Assembly (NCBI GenBank): GCA_002221725.1
Contig: NJFT01000147.1
Span: 1-64,000 of the forward strand
Direction of reading: 5' to 3'
DNA: 64,000 bases
Source: Scedosporium boydii
Taxonomy: Eukaryota > Ascomycota > Sordariomycetes > Microascales > Microascaceae
Shown here: piece after piece, positions 21,972 to 33,100 of the stretch
Layout: every line of letters starts with the position of its first letter
How positions within the stretch are numbered: the stretch's first letter is position 1
The notes under the pieces: generated by a model
The model's input: only the letters and a program-made list of their open reading frames with translations
Databases searched by the model: none
What the model was told of the DNA's origin: nothing
Made by a program: the position numbers and the translations under genes

Positions 21972-22791
21972 CTGGCTTAGTCCTCGCCCAGTCGCGATTC
22001 CATCTGGTACAGCTTTTTGACGAAGTGGCAGGGGTGGTGGAAGTGGAAAGGCGGAAACTGGAAGAGAGGGAAAAAAAAAAAAAGAAATGGGCTCTCATGG
22101 AATTTGAAGCCTCCAGTGTTTGTTTGCCCAGGAGATTCCCAACATTTACATGCCGATTTAATGATACCGACATGGGACCTTTTTCAGTCAATGCTCCTGC
22201 CAAACTTGCGGGCTGCGTCACGGCGAAGCATCTCGTATCTTTGATGGGGAAAGAGCAGAATGCTATTTTGCTTGTTTGGGGCCAGCCCCAAGACTGGGCA
22301 GGAACGTTTTTCCTCGCCTTCCCTAGATACGAAATCTTAGATAGCTAGAAACTATAGGCTCTGGCAGATTTTAGATTTCTACGTATTGGTGGTGAGTGAA
22401 ATGCCTGAGTGTGTCAGTGTCTTCTTGCAGTGACTCTGTGCTTGTCATCCGCCTTGCATGCTTCGAGCAAACCAGTTACCACCCGATGAAGGCACAATCC
22501 CATTTGACAAGTTGCAGTTTGCATCCATCACTTTGCCAATATGTTCAAGAGAGAAAAGGCAGACGAGTGTTTGTCCATTGCCGTGATATTAAACTATTCT
22601 TTTTCATCCTAGAGTCACGGAAACAGAACCTCCATTCCGAGAGAGTAAAAATCCATCTCCGGTGCCGCCGTCGGGGCTTGCCAATCGAAAAGGGGGGATG
22701 AGAAGAAAAGACAAGAGGAAGAACGAAAACCAAGCTAAAATCCAGACCCCTTAAGCCCAACCTAATTATCCATAATTCACACAAACATCAC

Positions 22792-23349
22792 TCATGAATC
22801 ACTCCCACTCCTCGCAGAATCCCCTGGCGTCGATGCCGACGGCGACGTGGACGAAGTCGCGCTCGACGAAGAACTCGACGGCTGCCCACGGCGCTCGGCA
22901 TCGCTGCCGACGTTCTTACCCATTGCTATGGCGGCGTGCTTGAGAAAGTCGTCGAAGCGCGCGAGGAGACCCGGTTCGCTGCTGAGGAGGAGCCTGCATT
23001 TGTCCTTGGCGGCCTTGATTTCTTCGCAGGTGGAGGTGGGTTTCATGGAGCCTAGGGTGGCCATGAGTTTGGTTTTGTCTTCTTTGCGGAGACGGGCCTT
23101 TGTGTTTGTTGGTTAGCCAGGATATACATGAAATTGATCGGAATGATGAGGGCTTAAAACGGGGGTGATGAGTGAAATGGACCTCGGGGGCGTGCTGAAT
23201 GGAGAGGAGGGGCTGGCTGGTCTTCTTTTATTTACCTCTACATCCGCCATATATCGAGCTACTTCGAGGTAGGAGACGGTCTTGGAGCCGGCCGCGAGAG
23301 TTTCATCGAACTCTCTGGCGCGGGCTTCGGGCGGGGGTGGACGAGACAT
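22792..23349 (-). CDS. Hypothetical small Ser-rich-tail protein
   Basis: Two exons, 23349-23236 and 23097-22792, joined in phase 0, give 139 residues. The intron starts GTAAAT and its acceptor is CACAAAG. The start MSRPPPPEARAREFDETL leads to a helical core of about 80 residues, including YLEVARYMADVEARLRKEDK, a charged segment EEIKAAKDKCRLLL, and ARFDDFLKHAAIAMGKN. The last 30 residues are nearly all Ser, Thr, Pro and Gly. I do not recognise the family. Clean splicing and an amphipathic core favour a real gene. Confidence 0.55.
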
Positions 23350-23955
23350 GATGGATCAATTGTGATTCACGGGGACTTGGGTCGTATGCTTGATGGGCTC
23401 GTTGTAAGGACGGTGTCTCCCTCTTATTTCTTCTTCGTCTCCGTCTTCTTCTCTTTCTTCCACTCTCTATTAAACTCGTCGTGGATGAGGCTGTCTTGGA
23501 GTGGTGAGACTGCCCCGCGGAGGAGATTGCTTCGTTCGTCCAAAGGGCTCAAATTCCTTGTCGAGGCCCGCGATGTTGCTGACCACAGTGTCGCACCTTC
23601 CATGACGCATTCGGCCTCCACACAGCCACTTTTGGCCAAATTAGAGAGCCGAAAGCGGCACAATCCCGAAATCAAGCCTGCCAGAAGTGCTTGTTCTCTG
23701 GAGAGGCAACAATTGGACGTATTGATTTCTCTTGTGTGACTGACCAGTGCCGAGTCTGCCTTGCCAAATGCGGGGCGACATGGAGATCAGAACGACACCA
23801 AACACCACGCGTACACACGCGATGTACGAAGCCCTTCTTCTGGGACCAATAATTTCGCGACAATGACATCTTGACAACGGTCATGAAGCTACTCTTTCTG
23901 CATAACACACCAGGACCCGAGTCTGGAGACCGGAGAAATAAATAATAGGGCGACG
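23350..23955. other. Intergenic region, no supported gene
   Basis: Promoter of the small gene at 22792-23349 on one side and 3' end of the esterase gene on the other. A C/T-rich tract lies at 23415-23470. No frame here has a domain. Confidence 0.5.
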
Positions 23956-25869
23956 CTACACTAAAAACAGAACCGCAAGGCACGTTCCGACAACCTGGGC
24001 CACGCCCGAAAACTGCCTTCCCATCGCGGCCACGCCACCACTCTGCACCGGTGAATTATCACCGCCCTCGCTAACACCAGCAGCATCAGTGGCCAGCCTG
24101 AGCTGCACAGAGCCCTTCTCCTCCGACGGCGTTTCTATTGCGGGCAGCATAGCATCGAGCATCGCGCAGTTGTCCTGCTGCGTGCGCGGCATCTCCTCCA
24201 TCTTCGTATTCCCCGTCTGGAAGAGCAGGCGCTGCTTCGCGTCCGTGGTCCAGGGCATCCACGTAGGCATGTCAGCCCTCTCTACTTGCGTCACGAAACC
24301 AGCTGTTTCGGCGTTAGGATTGAGCGATCGGACAAACTTGGCCCAGTAAGCCATGGTAACGGGAACGATGGGCGCATTGGACGTAGAGTAGCTCTTCGGC
24401 GGCGCTCCGTCCGTGTTGTTCGGTCCGAACACGCCGTTGAGTTCGACGGTGTGGTAGGCTCCGAAGCCGAGTTCTTCCTGCTCCGTGTCGAGCACGCCGT
24501 ATCGATAATTCCACGTCAACACGCCGTCGCGGGCCTGCGCATCCTGGAGCTTAGCCGTCACGCAGTGCGCGCGGAAGTCTCCATGCGCATTCGCCAACTG
24601 TCTCCAGAATCGTCCCGAATTATTAAACATGGGCTGCTCGACGTCGATGTACGTTTCGCGAATGAGCGCGAGCGAGTCGTCACTCAACGCGCCCGAAGCC
24701 TGGTCATTGACGAACTTGAGCGCCGCCTCAACGGTGTCCGTGTCCCGAGGAACGCCCTTCGTGCCCTCGTCGGTGCAGGACCCCGCGATCGTAGGCACGC
24801 GGAGGTATTTCCCTTCGGCGAACCGGCCCAGCATGGGCGCCGGCACGAGATCGTCGTCGAGGTGCGGGTTGAACTGACAGTTTTGGGTCTGGAGCGCCGA
24901 CGCGTTGACGGATCGGAGACAGGAGAGGGTGTCGGCGGAGGAGGAACAGCCGGCCGCTGAGACGAGGCAGGCGTATTGTTCTTGGCCTTGGGACATGGAG
25001 CGGACGGTGGCGAGGGAGACGGATTCCATTATGACCCCTTTGAAGAGGTTGGGGTCGTTGTCTGCGAAGGCGGAGAGGAGGAGGGCGATGGATGTGGCGC
25101 CGGCTGAGTCGCCTGCGAGCACGACTTGGTCAGGATTCCCGCCGAACTAGAGAAGTTGTTACTGTTTAGCCCTCCTTGTCTTTCATATGTCGCTCCTGCT
25201 CTTGCGTCCGTGAGAGGGAGACTTACTCCGGAGATGTGCGCCTGGAGCCACTTTAACCCCTGGATCAAATCCTTCAATCCGTTATTCAAGCTCCCTCTTT
25301 CCTTGACCTCTTCAGACTGCAAGAACCCAAAGGGCCCAACCCGGTAATTCACCTGCACAACCACGATATCCCCAAACATGGCCAGCGCGCTCCCGTTAAA
25401 GTTTGCGTTCGAATTCGACTCGAACCCGCCGCCCTGTATGAAATACATCACCGGCACGGGGTTCTCCGCCGTGGCTGCCGTGGGAGCGAAGATGTTGAGG
25501 TAAAGGCAATCTTCCGACACAGTGAAGCGGCGGTTCGGTTGCATCGTAAAGTCGTTGGGGCTCCTCGGGAGACAGATGGGTTTGAACTAATGTTGTTATT
25601 ACGATGAAGTCCTTGCGTGAGAAGAGGAATGCTCTTTTCTTTACCTGCGTCGCGTCGACAACCTGCTCAGTCGCGGGCGGGTCTATCGGCGCGGAAAACC
25701 TCAGCTCACCCACTGGCGGTGCGGCGTACCTGACGCCTAGCCATTGCGTTACGCCGCTCTGTTGGCTCACGCCTTGGAGGCGCGTGTATCCCAGGTCCAC
25801 GAGGGGGCCGACGGCCATCACGGGGCCGATGAGGCCAACGAGGCCCAGGGAGAGTACTAAGGGTCGCAT
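23956..25869 (-). CDS. Secreted type-B carboxylesterase/lipase
   Basis: Three exons (25869-25645, 25586-25227, 25146-23956), all phase 0, giving 591 residues. A signal peptide (LVLSLGLVGLIGPVMAVG) starts the protein. The alpha/beta-hydrolase core shows the family's SEDCLYLNIFAP motif (about 90-105), the oxyanion-hole stretch FIQGGGFES, and the nucleophile elbow LAGDSAGATS with Ser about 209. The acidic partner is likely Glu in GSCTDEGT (about 319) and the His is in YHTVEL (about 428). The mature protein has several Cys that can form disulfides. The last 20 residues are hydrophobic (GVAQVVGTCLAVLFLV) after a Ser/Gly-rich stretch, which resembles a GPI-attachment signal. It would hydrolyse esters outside the cell or at the wall; the substrate is unknown. 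Confidence 0.88.
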
Positions 25870-26875
25870 CTTTATCTCGAGCGATTGGAGACGAGTTTAC
25901 TGCATTTTTCTTTGATGATTCGATTCGGGAACATTTTCGTTCCAGGCCAGCAGTATTAACGTAAAAGACCTCAAAAGCTGATCGAGGTTTTGGTGCCGCA
26001 ACACCGATCTTGGCGTCCCTCACCTGGCAAAGAGTTGGCGGGTTTCATGTCCGTTTTGGTTCTCTTTGCGTATGATTGACGATCGTTTATTACATGATCT
26101 TTCTTTTAAGCCGTGGTGATCTAGGAAAAAAAAAGACCATTCGTTTGTATGGGAAAACGAAACGGGGGTTCTTTACCCGGACCGGACCCTTTCGTGTTGG
26201 GTGTCGGAGAGTGGAGATCATAGTTGGGAATAGCATCATTGCCGGCAGAACTCTGAGAGAAAAGGCCGAGAGGGGGGAATTGAGCATCTCAATCGGGAGA
26301 GACCTTCCTAATTAAAATTGAGGAGGAATAAAAAGAAGTGGCGGGAATTAGAAAGGAAGGAAGAAAAGAAGACAGCACCAGACGGCGTCGGAAAGGGTCA
26401 TATGAAGGCCAGCGTCCTCATCCAGTCCTGGGTGCTGCATGCGTGCGCGCTACCCCAAGAAGAAAGCTCTGTTCAATCTTCAGACAAGAACATTCAGAGA
26501 GACTGACCTGAAGCATTTCTTCGGTCTACCGCTCTCTCGACTGAGCCAATGTCAGATATCACAGACGCATCTGCCATTCGGTCTTGGTGGACCTACTAGG
26601 AGCCCGTGGGATCCAACCTCTCTCTCCTGTTCCTGAAACGTCGACCCGATCATATGGGGCACCCATTGGCGACTCAAGCCGACTTCTTCCACATCACTCG
26701 CAGGAGAGAATCATCTCATAACGTCTTTGAGACTCACCGTGATCGCAGGAAGGCTCACAGACAACTCTGCTGAGAATCCAGTGGTTGATTCGTTTCAAAG
26801 ACATGCAATCTCTCCCCAAATCTCTTCAGAAGGTTCACTGTACCTAAGATGCGAATTGCTAGGTACACATCTTTT
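25870..26875. other. Intergenic region, no supported gene
   Basis: It lies between the esterase promoter and the 3' end of the Zn2Cys6 regulator. No frame over 80 codons is convincing. On the minus strand near 26545-26500 a tRNA-like D arm (GCTCAGTCGAGAGAGC) occurs, but no matching T arm or acceptor stem follows. Confidence 0.5.
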
Positions 26876-29223
26876 CTAGAACCTCATACTTCCCAGAGAC
26901 AGAAAGAAGTTGTCTTCTTCATTTGGCGCCGGTGCCTGGTAGGGTAGATACTCGATGGGTATATCCGGTACGACGATGTCATCTTGGTTACGAGACTCAC
27001 TATTAACCTTGTCCAGCTTTCCCATAAGCGCAGCCACCGTTGCCGCCACCCGCCCAGCATCCTTTGAGACCGCGCTCTTCGCCTGCCAGATCTCGCCAGC
27101 GCGGGCGAGACTTTGCTTTACAGCAGTTAGTTGCTCATCGGCCTGTATCAGAGCGTTAGCTTCCTCCACGCTCCCAACACCCGTTACAGTTCTGTACAGG
27201 TACGTGCGAAGCACCGACGTAGCCGTGAGAAATTCGTGCGACACGAAAGAGGACAGCATCCACGAAGTCCCAGACAGAACCCCATTGGGTTGCATTTCCG
27301 AATACATGACGTATTGGTATTCGAGCGTCTTCAAGGCGGCTTGGACGCATATCTGAACGGAATTGGCGATTTCGGGAGCGGTAGCCCTATTCTGCGCCGA
27401 GTTTGCCCCGGGGGCCATGAACGCTCCCCTGGACATGACCCGCCAGCGGTGGAGGGTGATGAGGCCCTTCTGGAACATGGAAGACGTGCCGAGCTGCCGC
27501 ATGATATTCGGCGGAGAAGCCAAGAAGCTGTGCGACATGGACGTAAACTTCATCGAGTCGGGGATAGCCTCGTACATGTCCCGCAAAAGCCTATCCAGGC
27601 GATCGACCTCGGCGGCCGGGTCGGAATTCTGATCCCTGGTTGTGCTTAGCGTCATGTCGGAAATTTGGGCGATGATCTTGACCAGTTTGAAATTGTGTAG
27701 ATAGGGCGTCCTGGGAGTCATCTCCGTCATGGGTCTCGAGGGCGGAAGCTCCTTGCTGGTCTCATCAAAGTCAGTGTCGAGGAGGTTAAGAGGAGCCCTG
27801 GTATCCCACTGGCCCTCTTTGATCATCCGGGGTACACCCATCTGGGCGGAGAGAAGGAGGTCCGACGAATAAAGCGTCATCCAGAGATGTCTGCGTAACT
27901 CCCCTTCCATGGGTAACAGCTCTGGGAATCGAGACGGATCTCTGTGGTAGCCCATGCGGAGAGCCAGATGGAGAATTATACCAAGAAGAAGCCAGTTTCC
28001 AGGGACGGCGTCAGGTCTTCTTAAGTGTTCAACTAGGAGGTAGTGGAATAGAGCTGTGGGGGAATATTTCCCTCCGCAGGTAAAGTCTCCAAGAACCAAG
28101 CATTGGATCAAGTGCCTTAGATACATCGGCTGAGGTTCTCCTCGGCTAGGGTCTGCGTCTCCCTTGGATAGGTTAGCCGATGACTCGCTGTAGGACGCTA
28201 GACACATAATCCCATAGAGTAGGGCAAGCCGCATTGTGTCGACCTGTAGAGGGTCGGCCCAGAATTCCTCGTACTTTGGGATCATCAAATGTCAATCAAG
28301 GTGGGAGATTCAGAAGAGGGAGAGGTGTGATATACTAATAACTGCAAGAGCTTACCTGCCGAAGAAAAGACGGGCCATGAATAGAAAATGGGCCTAGCAA
28401 AAGAGGTTAGTAGCTCGATAATTTTGCTATTCTGGAAAGGAAAGCCGAGATAATCTTGGGCGAGGTATTATTACCTAGGGGACAGGCGTTGAAATAACGA
28501 TAGACAAGACGATTAACTGCCGTCCGACCGGGGATAGCGTTTACCAACTCCGCCTTGGATATTTCTGGAATAAAACCAGAAAAGAGCTCGGGCCCCTCGC
28601 GGGGTTCTCGCGGCAGAGACCCGGAGGATTCCCGGGTGCAAGTAGAGTCCTCTGGTGTCCCGCCCTGATCTTGTCGCTGAATGTATTCTCGTAGCTCAGA
28701 GACGTTTTCTAATATGGCCGTCCAATGCGTGCCGCTAACGTAGATTGTCTCGGTCGAATCAATGCGGAGCTTGCCCGGTTCGTGCAAGTTTGATTCGCGA
28801 GAAGGGTTGATGGGGACCGTCAAACCGCCGGGGTTACGCGTCGGAGATGAAGGAAGCACCGCGGTGGAACCGCTTCCACCACCAGCCATATCAGCCACAG
28901 ATGTGAGCATGGTTTCCAGCTGAAGCAGCCTGTCCGCCAAGGTAGCCCGGCTGTTCGCAGACCGGGGACGTGCCGATGCAGGGTTGATGGGGGGATATGT
29001 GCAAGTGAAGCCCCGGACTTGACAGCCATGGCACGGCCGCTGCCGGCCACACCTGACCCCGGGATGTCCCGTTGCTAGCCTGAGAATGGACGGGCCGTGA
29101 AAGCCATGGTTTACTTTTCTGTCTACAGGAGACGCATGAAAGTTGCTGTTTGTCTCTTCGCCGGCTTGGTGGAACTCTCGGGGAAGTGCTGCTAGACCCT
29201 TCGCAGTCCATCACAGAGGTCAT
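26876..29223 (-). CDS. Zn2Cys6 fungal transcription factor
   Basis: Four exons (29223-29115, 29074-28475, 28393-28356, 28273-26876) give 714 residues with all phases consistent. The zinc cluster straddles intron 1: CVSCRQK in exon 1, then RCGRQRPCHGCQVRGFTC in exon 2. With this splice the spacing between Cys 2 and Cys 3 is 11, not the usual 6. A linker with LADRLLQLETMLTSV (coiled coil, likely dimerisation) follows. The middle-homology domain (fungal_trans) spans about residues 250-520, with GIILHLALRMGYHRDPSRFPELLPMEGELRRHLWMTL-type sequence near 345-380 (given in two parts in the genome without interruption). It is a nuclear regulator transcribed divergently from an ABC-G pump, the classic arrangement for a pathway-specific regulator. 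The start could also be the internal ATG at 29211. Confidence 0.88.
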
Positions 29224-29367
29224 ATACCACAAAAGTTCCTTGTAAAAATGGCTTGTTTGGTGAGAAGCGCGATGGTCCCGGATTAGGAGGCCGGCGTTGA
29301 CAGGACCGGAGCCCGGATATCGTTGATGGCTTTGGACTTTTAGAATGCGGGATCCTTCTGATCTTTA

Positions 29368-29406
29368 TGTCCGACCCTCCGGAGCCCTTCACTGTCCGAC
29401 CCTCCG
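29368..29406. promoter_or_regulatory. 14-bp direct repeat with CCG/CGG half-sites
   Basis: TGTCCGACCCTCCG occurs at 29368-29381 and again, identical, at 29393-29406. The first copy is part of the palindrome CTCCGGAG (29377-29384). It is a candidate binding site for the adjacent Zn2Cys6 protein or another regulator. Confidence 0.5.
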
Positions 29407-29866
29407 AGACGTGCAGTGTGGCTGATCTGGTGAAAAAGGTGGGGTGAACGATGTCAAGGGCGGCAAACTACTGGAGAGATCGATCATCTAGTCTCACGCA
29501 TCTACGGGGGAGTAACCAGAGCTAAACTAGTTTTGTCGATAGCGAAACCGACTTTGCCCTACCAGGAAATTCTCCAGCGATCAGCTGGTCCGAAAGGACT
29601 TGGAGCTTTGTTCCATCTCCTGACCATGTAAAGGTGAAGCAGGAAGGCGAAGCATCGTGCCTTTTTCTGTTGCAGAATCTTTTTTTCCTTCTTCTCATTT
29701 TTGTATGGTATCGAGGCCTGGGCATTTCATGGTAATAACAAACAAACAATATCTCAATAATGCTACTCAAGACGAAAGCTGTGAATTCTTCGAGTTGCCT
29801 TTCCCCTTTTGCTTTTTAGATAGGAACAGTGTGGCCCGCGCCGAACCAGTGCCGGCCGGAACGAGC

Positions 29867-29884
29867 CCGGACGATCGGGTCCGG
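29867..29884. promoter_or_regulatory. Inverted CCGGAC-N6-GTCCGG element
   Basis: CCGGAC (29867-29872) and GTCCGG (29879-29884) are a perfect inverted pair with a 6-bp spacer, within a GC-rich cluster at 29851-29895 that holds further CGG triplets. It lies about 300 bp upstream of the pump's ATG, a position expected for an activator site. Confidence 0.45.
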
Positions 29885-30178
29885 ATGGTCGGGACCTTGA
29901 CAGCCCTGGTTCCCGAGCCCGCGCGGCGATCTAAACCAGGTTTTCACAACGCCAATCTCCGATGCATGCGTCATGTACGTCAATAGCTTCCCGGGGATCT
30001 CCTATTAAAGAGGTTGTTTTATTCCTGAATTCCCAACTCGAGCTTCTACCACCCATGCCTCCTCTCTCATTCCCTTCCCGTCTGGCCTAGGACTCCAGGA
30101 GACAGTCCGTTGCACTCACTCTTCAAACCTGGCCATCCACTCCTTTAGTCCCTCGCTCTTCTCAGGCTGCATTTGATC

Positions 30179-33100
30179 ATGCCTGCACAATCCCACTCTG
30201 ACTCCTCCGGGGAGGATACTCTCCGGGCCAAGAACCAGGATGAATCTGCCAACACACTCGCCCGCGTGGCCACGGACTTGCAAGCTCAAGGCATCTTGAC
30301 ACGAACCGGCGACACCCCCATAGACCCTCGATTAAATCCGGCGAGCCCACAGTTCGATCACTACCGCTGGGCGCAAACTGCGCTCCAATCCCTTAATCAG
30401 GATGAGATCACCCTCCAGCGCCAGGGCGTCGTCTTCTCCGATCTCTCCGTCAGCGGCTCCGGCGCCGCCCTCCAATACCAGGAAACCGTCCTGTCCATCT
30501 TCACGCTACCCTTCCGCAAGCTCGCCGAGCTCGCCCGCCGCAAGGACCGACCAACCGCCCGCCGGCGCATCCTCAATAAATTCGACGGTCTCCTCCAAAG
30601 CGGCGAGTTGCTGCTTGTCCTCGGTCGTCCGGGAAGTGGCTGCACGACGTTCCTCAAGACGCTCTGCGGGCACTTTTCTGGTCTCAGTCTTGAGCCCGAA
30701 AGTAATATCCACTACGAAGGAATCAGCATGGAGCAGATGACCAGACAGTATCGCGGCGACGTCGCCTACAACCAGGAAGTCGACGAGCACTTCCCCCATC
30801 TCACCGTCGGCGAGACGCTCGCCTTCGCCGCATCGGCTCGCACGCCCAGCCAACGCCCAAGCGGTCTTACGCGGTCCGTTTACATCGACACCGTCGTCAA
30901 GGTTGTCCTGGCCGTCTTTGGTCTCGTGCATACCGTCGATACCAAAGTCGGCGACAATTTTGTGCACGGTGTCAGCGGCGGGGAGCGAAAGCGCGTTAGC
31001 ATCGCCGAGATGTTCCTCTCTCGCGCACGCATCGGGGCGTGGGACAACAGCACGCGCGGCCTCGATGCGGCTTCCGCTCTTCAGTTCGTTAATGCTTTGC
31101 GTCTGTCGGCCACGATGGGAAAATGCTGCCACGCTGTTGCGGCGTACCAGGCTTCGGACTCGATGTACGACTTGTTCGACAAGGTCATCGTTCTGTACGA
31201 GGGCCGTGAAATCTTCTATGGACCTACGGACCGCGCCGTCGCGTACTTTCAGGAAATGGGCTGGCTCAAGGATCCTCAGCAGATCGCTCCCAACTTCTTG
31301 ACTTCGGTCACGAACCCCGGCGAGCGGCAACCGCGTCCCGGCATGGAGGAGAAGGTGCCGCGCACTGCGGCAGAGTTCTCGCAGTGCTGGAGGCAAAGTG
31401 AGGACTACCGCCAGCTGATGGTGGAGATCGAGAACTACCGAGAGAAGTACCCTCTTGATGGCGAAGCCCTTGCCCAGTTCCAAGAGACTCACACCAAGCA
31501 GCAATCGCGGTTCTCCCGGCCAACAAGTCCCTATCTTCTCTCCAAGTCCATGCAGACCAGGCTATGCCTTACAAGGGCGTATCAACGGATGCGCAACGAC
31601 CTACCCACGACATTGTCGACCGTCTTCGTGCAAGTTGCCCTGTCTCTAGTTATCGGATCCATGTTCTACAACTCGCCCAACACTAGTAACGCCTTTTTCC
31701 AAAAGGGCGCGGTGCTCTTCTTCGCCATCCTCATGAACGCTATCATAACCCTCAACGAGATTATGCTGTTATACTCCCAGCGGCCCATCGTGGAGAAGCA
31801 GGCAAGATACGCCTTTGTCCACCCATTCACCGAAGCCCTTGCCAGCATTCTTATCGATTTACCCATCAAATTGGCTCGCTGTACCGCCTTCTGCATCGTT
31901 CTCTATTTCTTGACAAATCTGCGTCGCGAGCCAGCTCAGTTCTTCGTCTTTTACCTCTTCGTGATCACCTCAATTCTGACCATGTCGGGCCTCTTCAGGA
32001 CAGTAGCAGGGTTTACCAAGTCGATCGGCACAGCCATGGGCGTCGCCGGATTGACGGTCCTCTGCATTGTCGTATACACGGGTTTCGCCTTACCGCCGAA
32101 ATACATGCATCCGTGGTTTTCCTGGATCCGCTGGATCAACCCCATCTACTACGCTTTCGAGGCCCTCGTCAGCAACGAATTCCACAGCCGTCAGTTCGAG
32201 TGTTCCGCATTCATCCCGCCCTACGGAACCGGCAACTCGGCCATATGCGCCTCGGTAGGTGCACTCCCGGGCCAGAGGTTCATCGGAGGCGACGAGTTTA
32301 TCAAGAACAACTACACTTACCGATACGCCCATCTGTGGCGCAATTTCGGCATTCTGTTTGCCTTTATGATTTTCTTCCATTTGACGTACCTGCTGGCCGC
32401 CGAGTTTTACCATGTCGGGCATTCCAAGGCGGAGACCTTGGTGTTTCGCCCCGGACGCGCCCCCCGCTCCCTTCAAGAAACCGATGTTGAAAGCCGTCCC
32501 GTCGAAGCTGATCTGAAAACTACCGCTGGCGATCACTTAATCAATCTGCCGGAGCACAAGAGCGTTGTCATGTGGCGAGGGATCAACTATGATATTCCCG
32601 TCAAGGCCGGAACGAAACGACTTTTAGACGGTGTCAGCGGTTGGGTCAAGCCGGGCACACTCACGGCTCTCATGGGCGTTTCCGGTGCGGGAAAGACGAC
32701 GCTTCTCGACGTTATTGCTCAGAGGGCGTCCCTTGGAGTGGTAACCGGTGATATTTTGGTCAACGGTCGCCCCTTTACAGCCAGCTTCCCGAGACGCACC
32801 GGGTACGTCCAGCAGCAGGATCTCCATCTAGAGACAGCCACAGTACGCGAAGCCCTCCAATTCAGCGCCATGCTCCGCCAAAGCCGGTCCACCCCGAAGG
32901 AGGAAAAGATGTCCTACGTGGAGGAAGTCATCCAGATCCTAGGCATGGAGGATTTCGCCGAAGCCGTCGTGGGCCGTCTAGGCGAGGGTCTCAACGTCGA
33001 ACAGAGAAAGCTGCTGAGCATCGGCGTCGAGCTCGCGGCCAAGCCCGACTTGCTGATCTTCCTCGACGAGCCGACGAGCGGTCTGGATTCCCAGAGCTCG

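Larger units (their letters stand above)
29224..30178. promoter_or_regulatory. Divergent promoter region, regulator / ABC-G pump
   Basis: A 955-bp region separates the two start codons. It carries many CGG/CCG triplets, the half-sites usually bound by Zn2Cys6 proteins, including a 14-bp direct repeat and an inverted pair listed separately. Pyrimidine-rich sequence (30040-30160) precedes the pump's ATG, as is common at highly expressed fungal promoters. No coding frame is supported. Confidence 0.55.

Noticed and set aside
21952..22221. FVKKLYQ-like start suggesting an HSF-type DNA-binding domain
   Set aside because: The match is limited to about seven residues and the rest of the HSF fold is missing.
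26470..26560. tRNA-like D arm on the minus strand (GCTCAGTCGAGAGAGC)
   Set aside because: No T arm, no acceptor pairing and no terminator follow; at best a tRNA or SINE relic.
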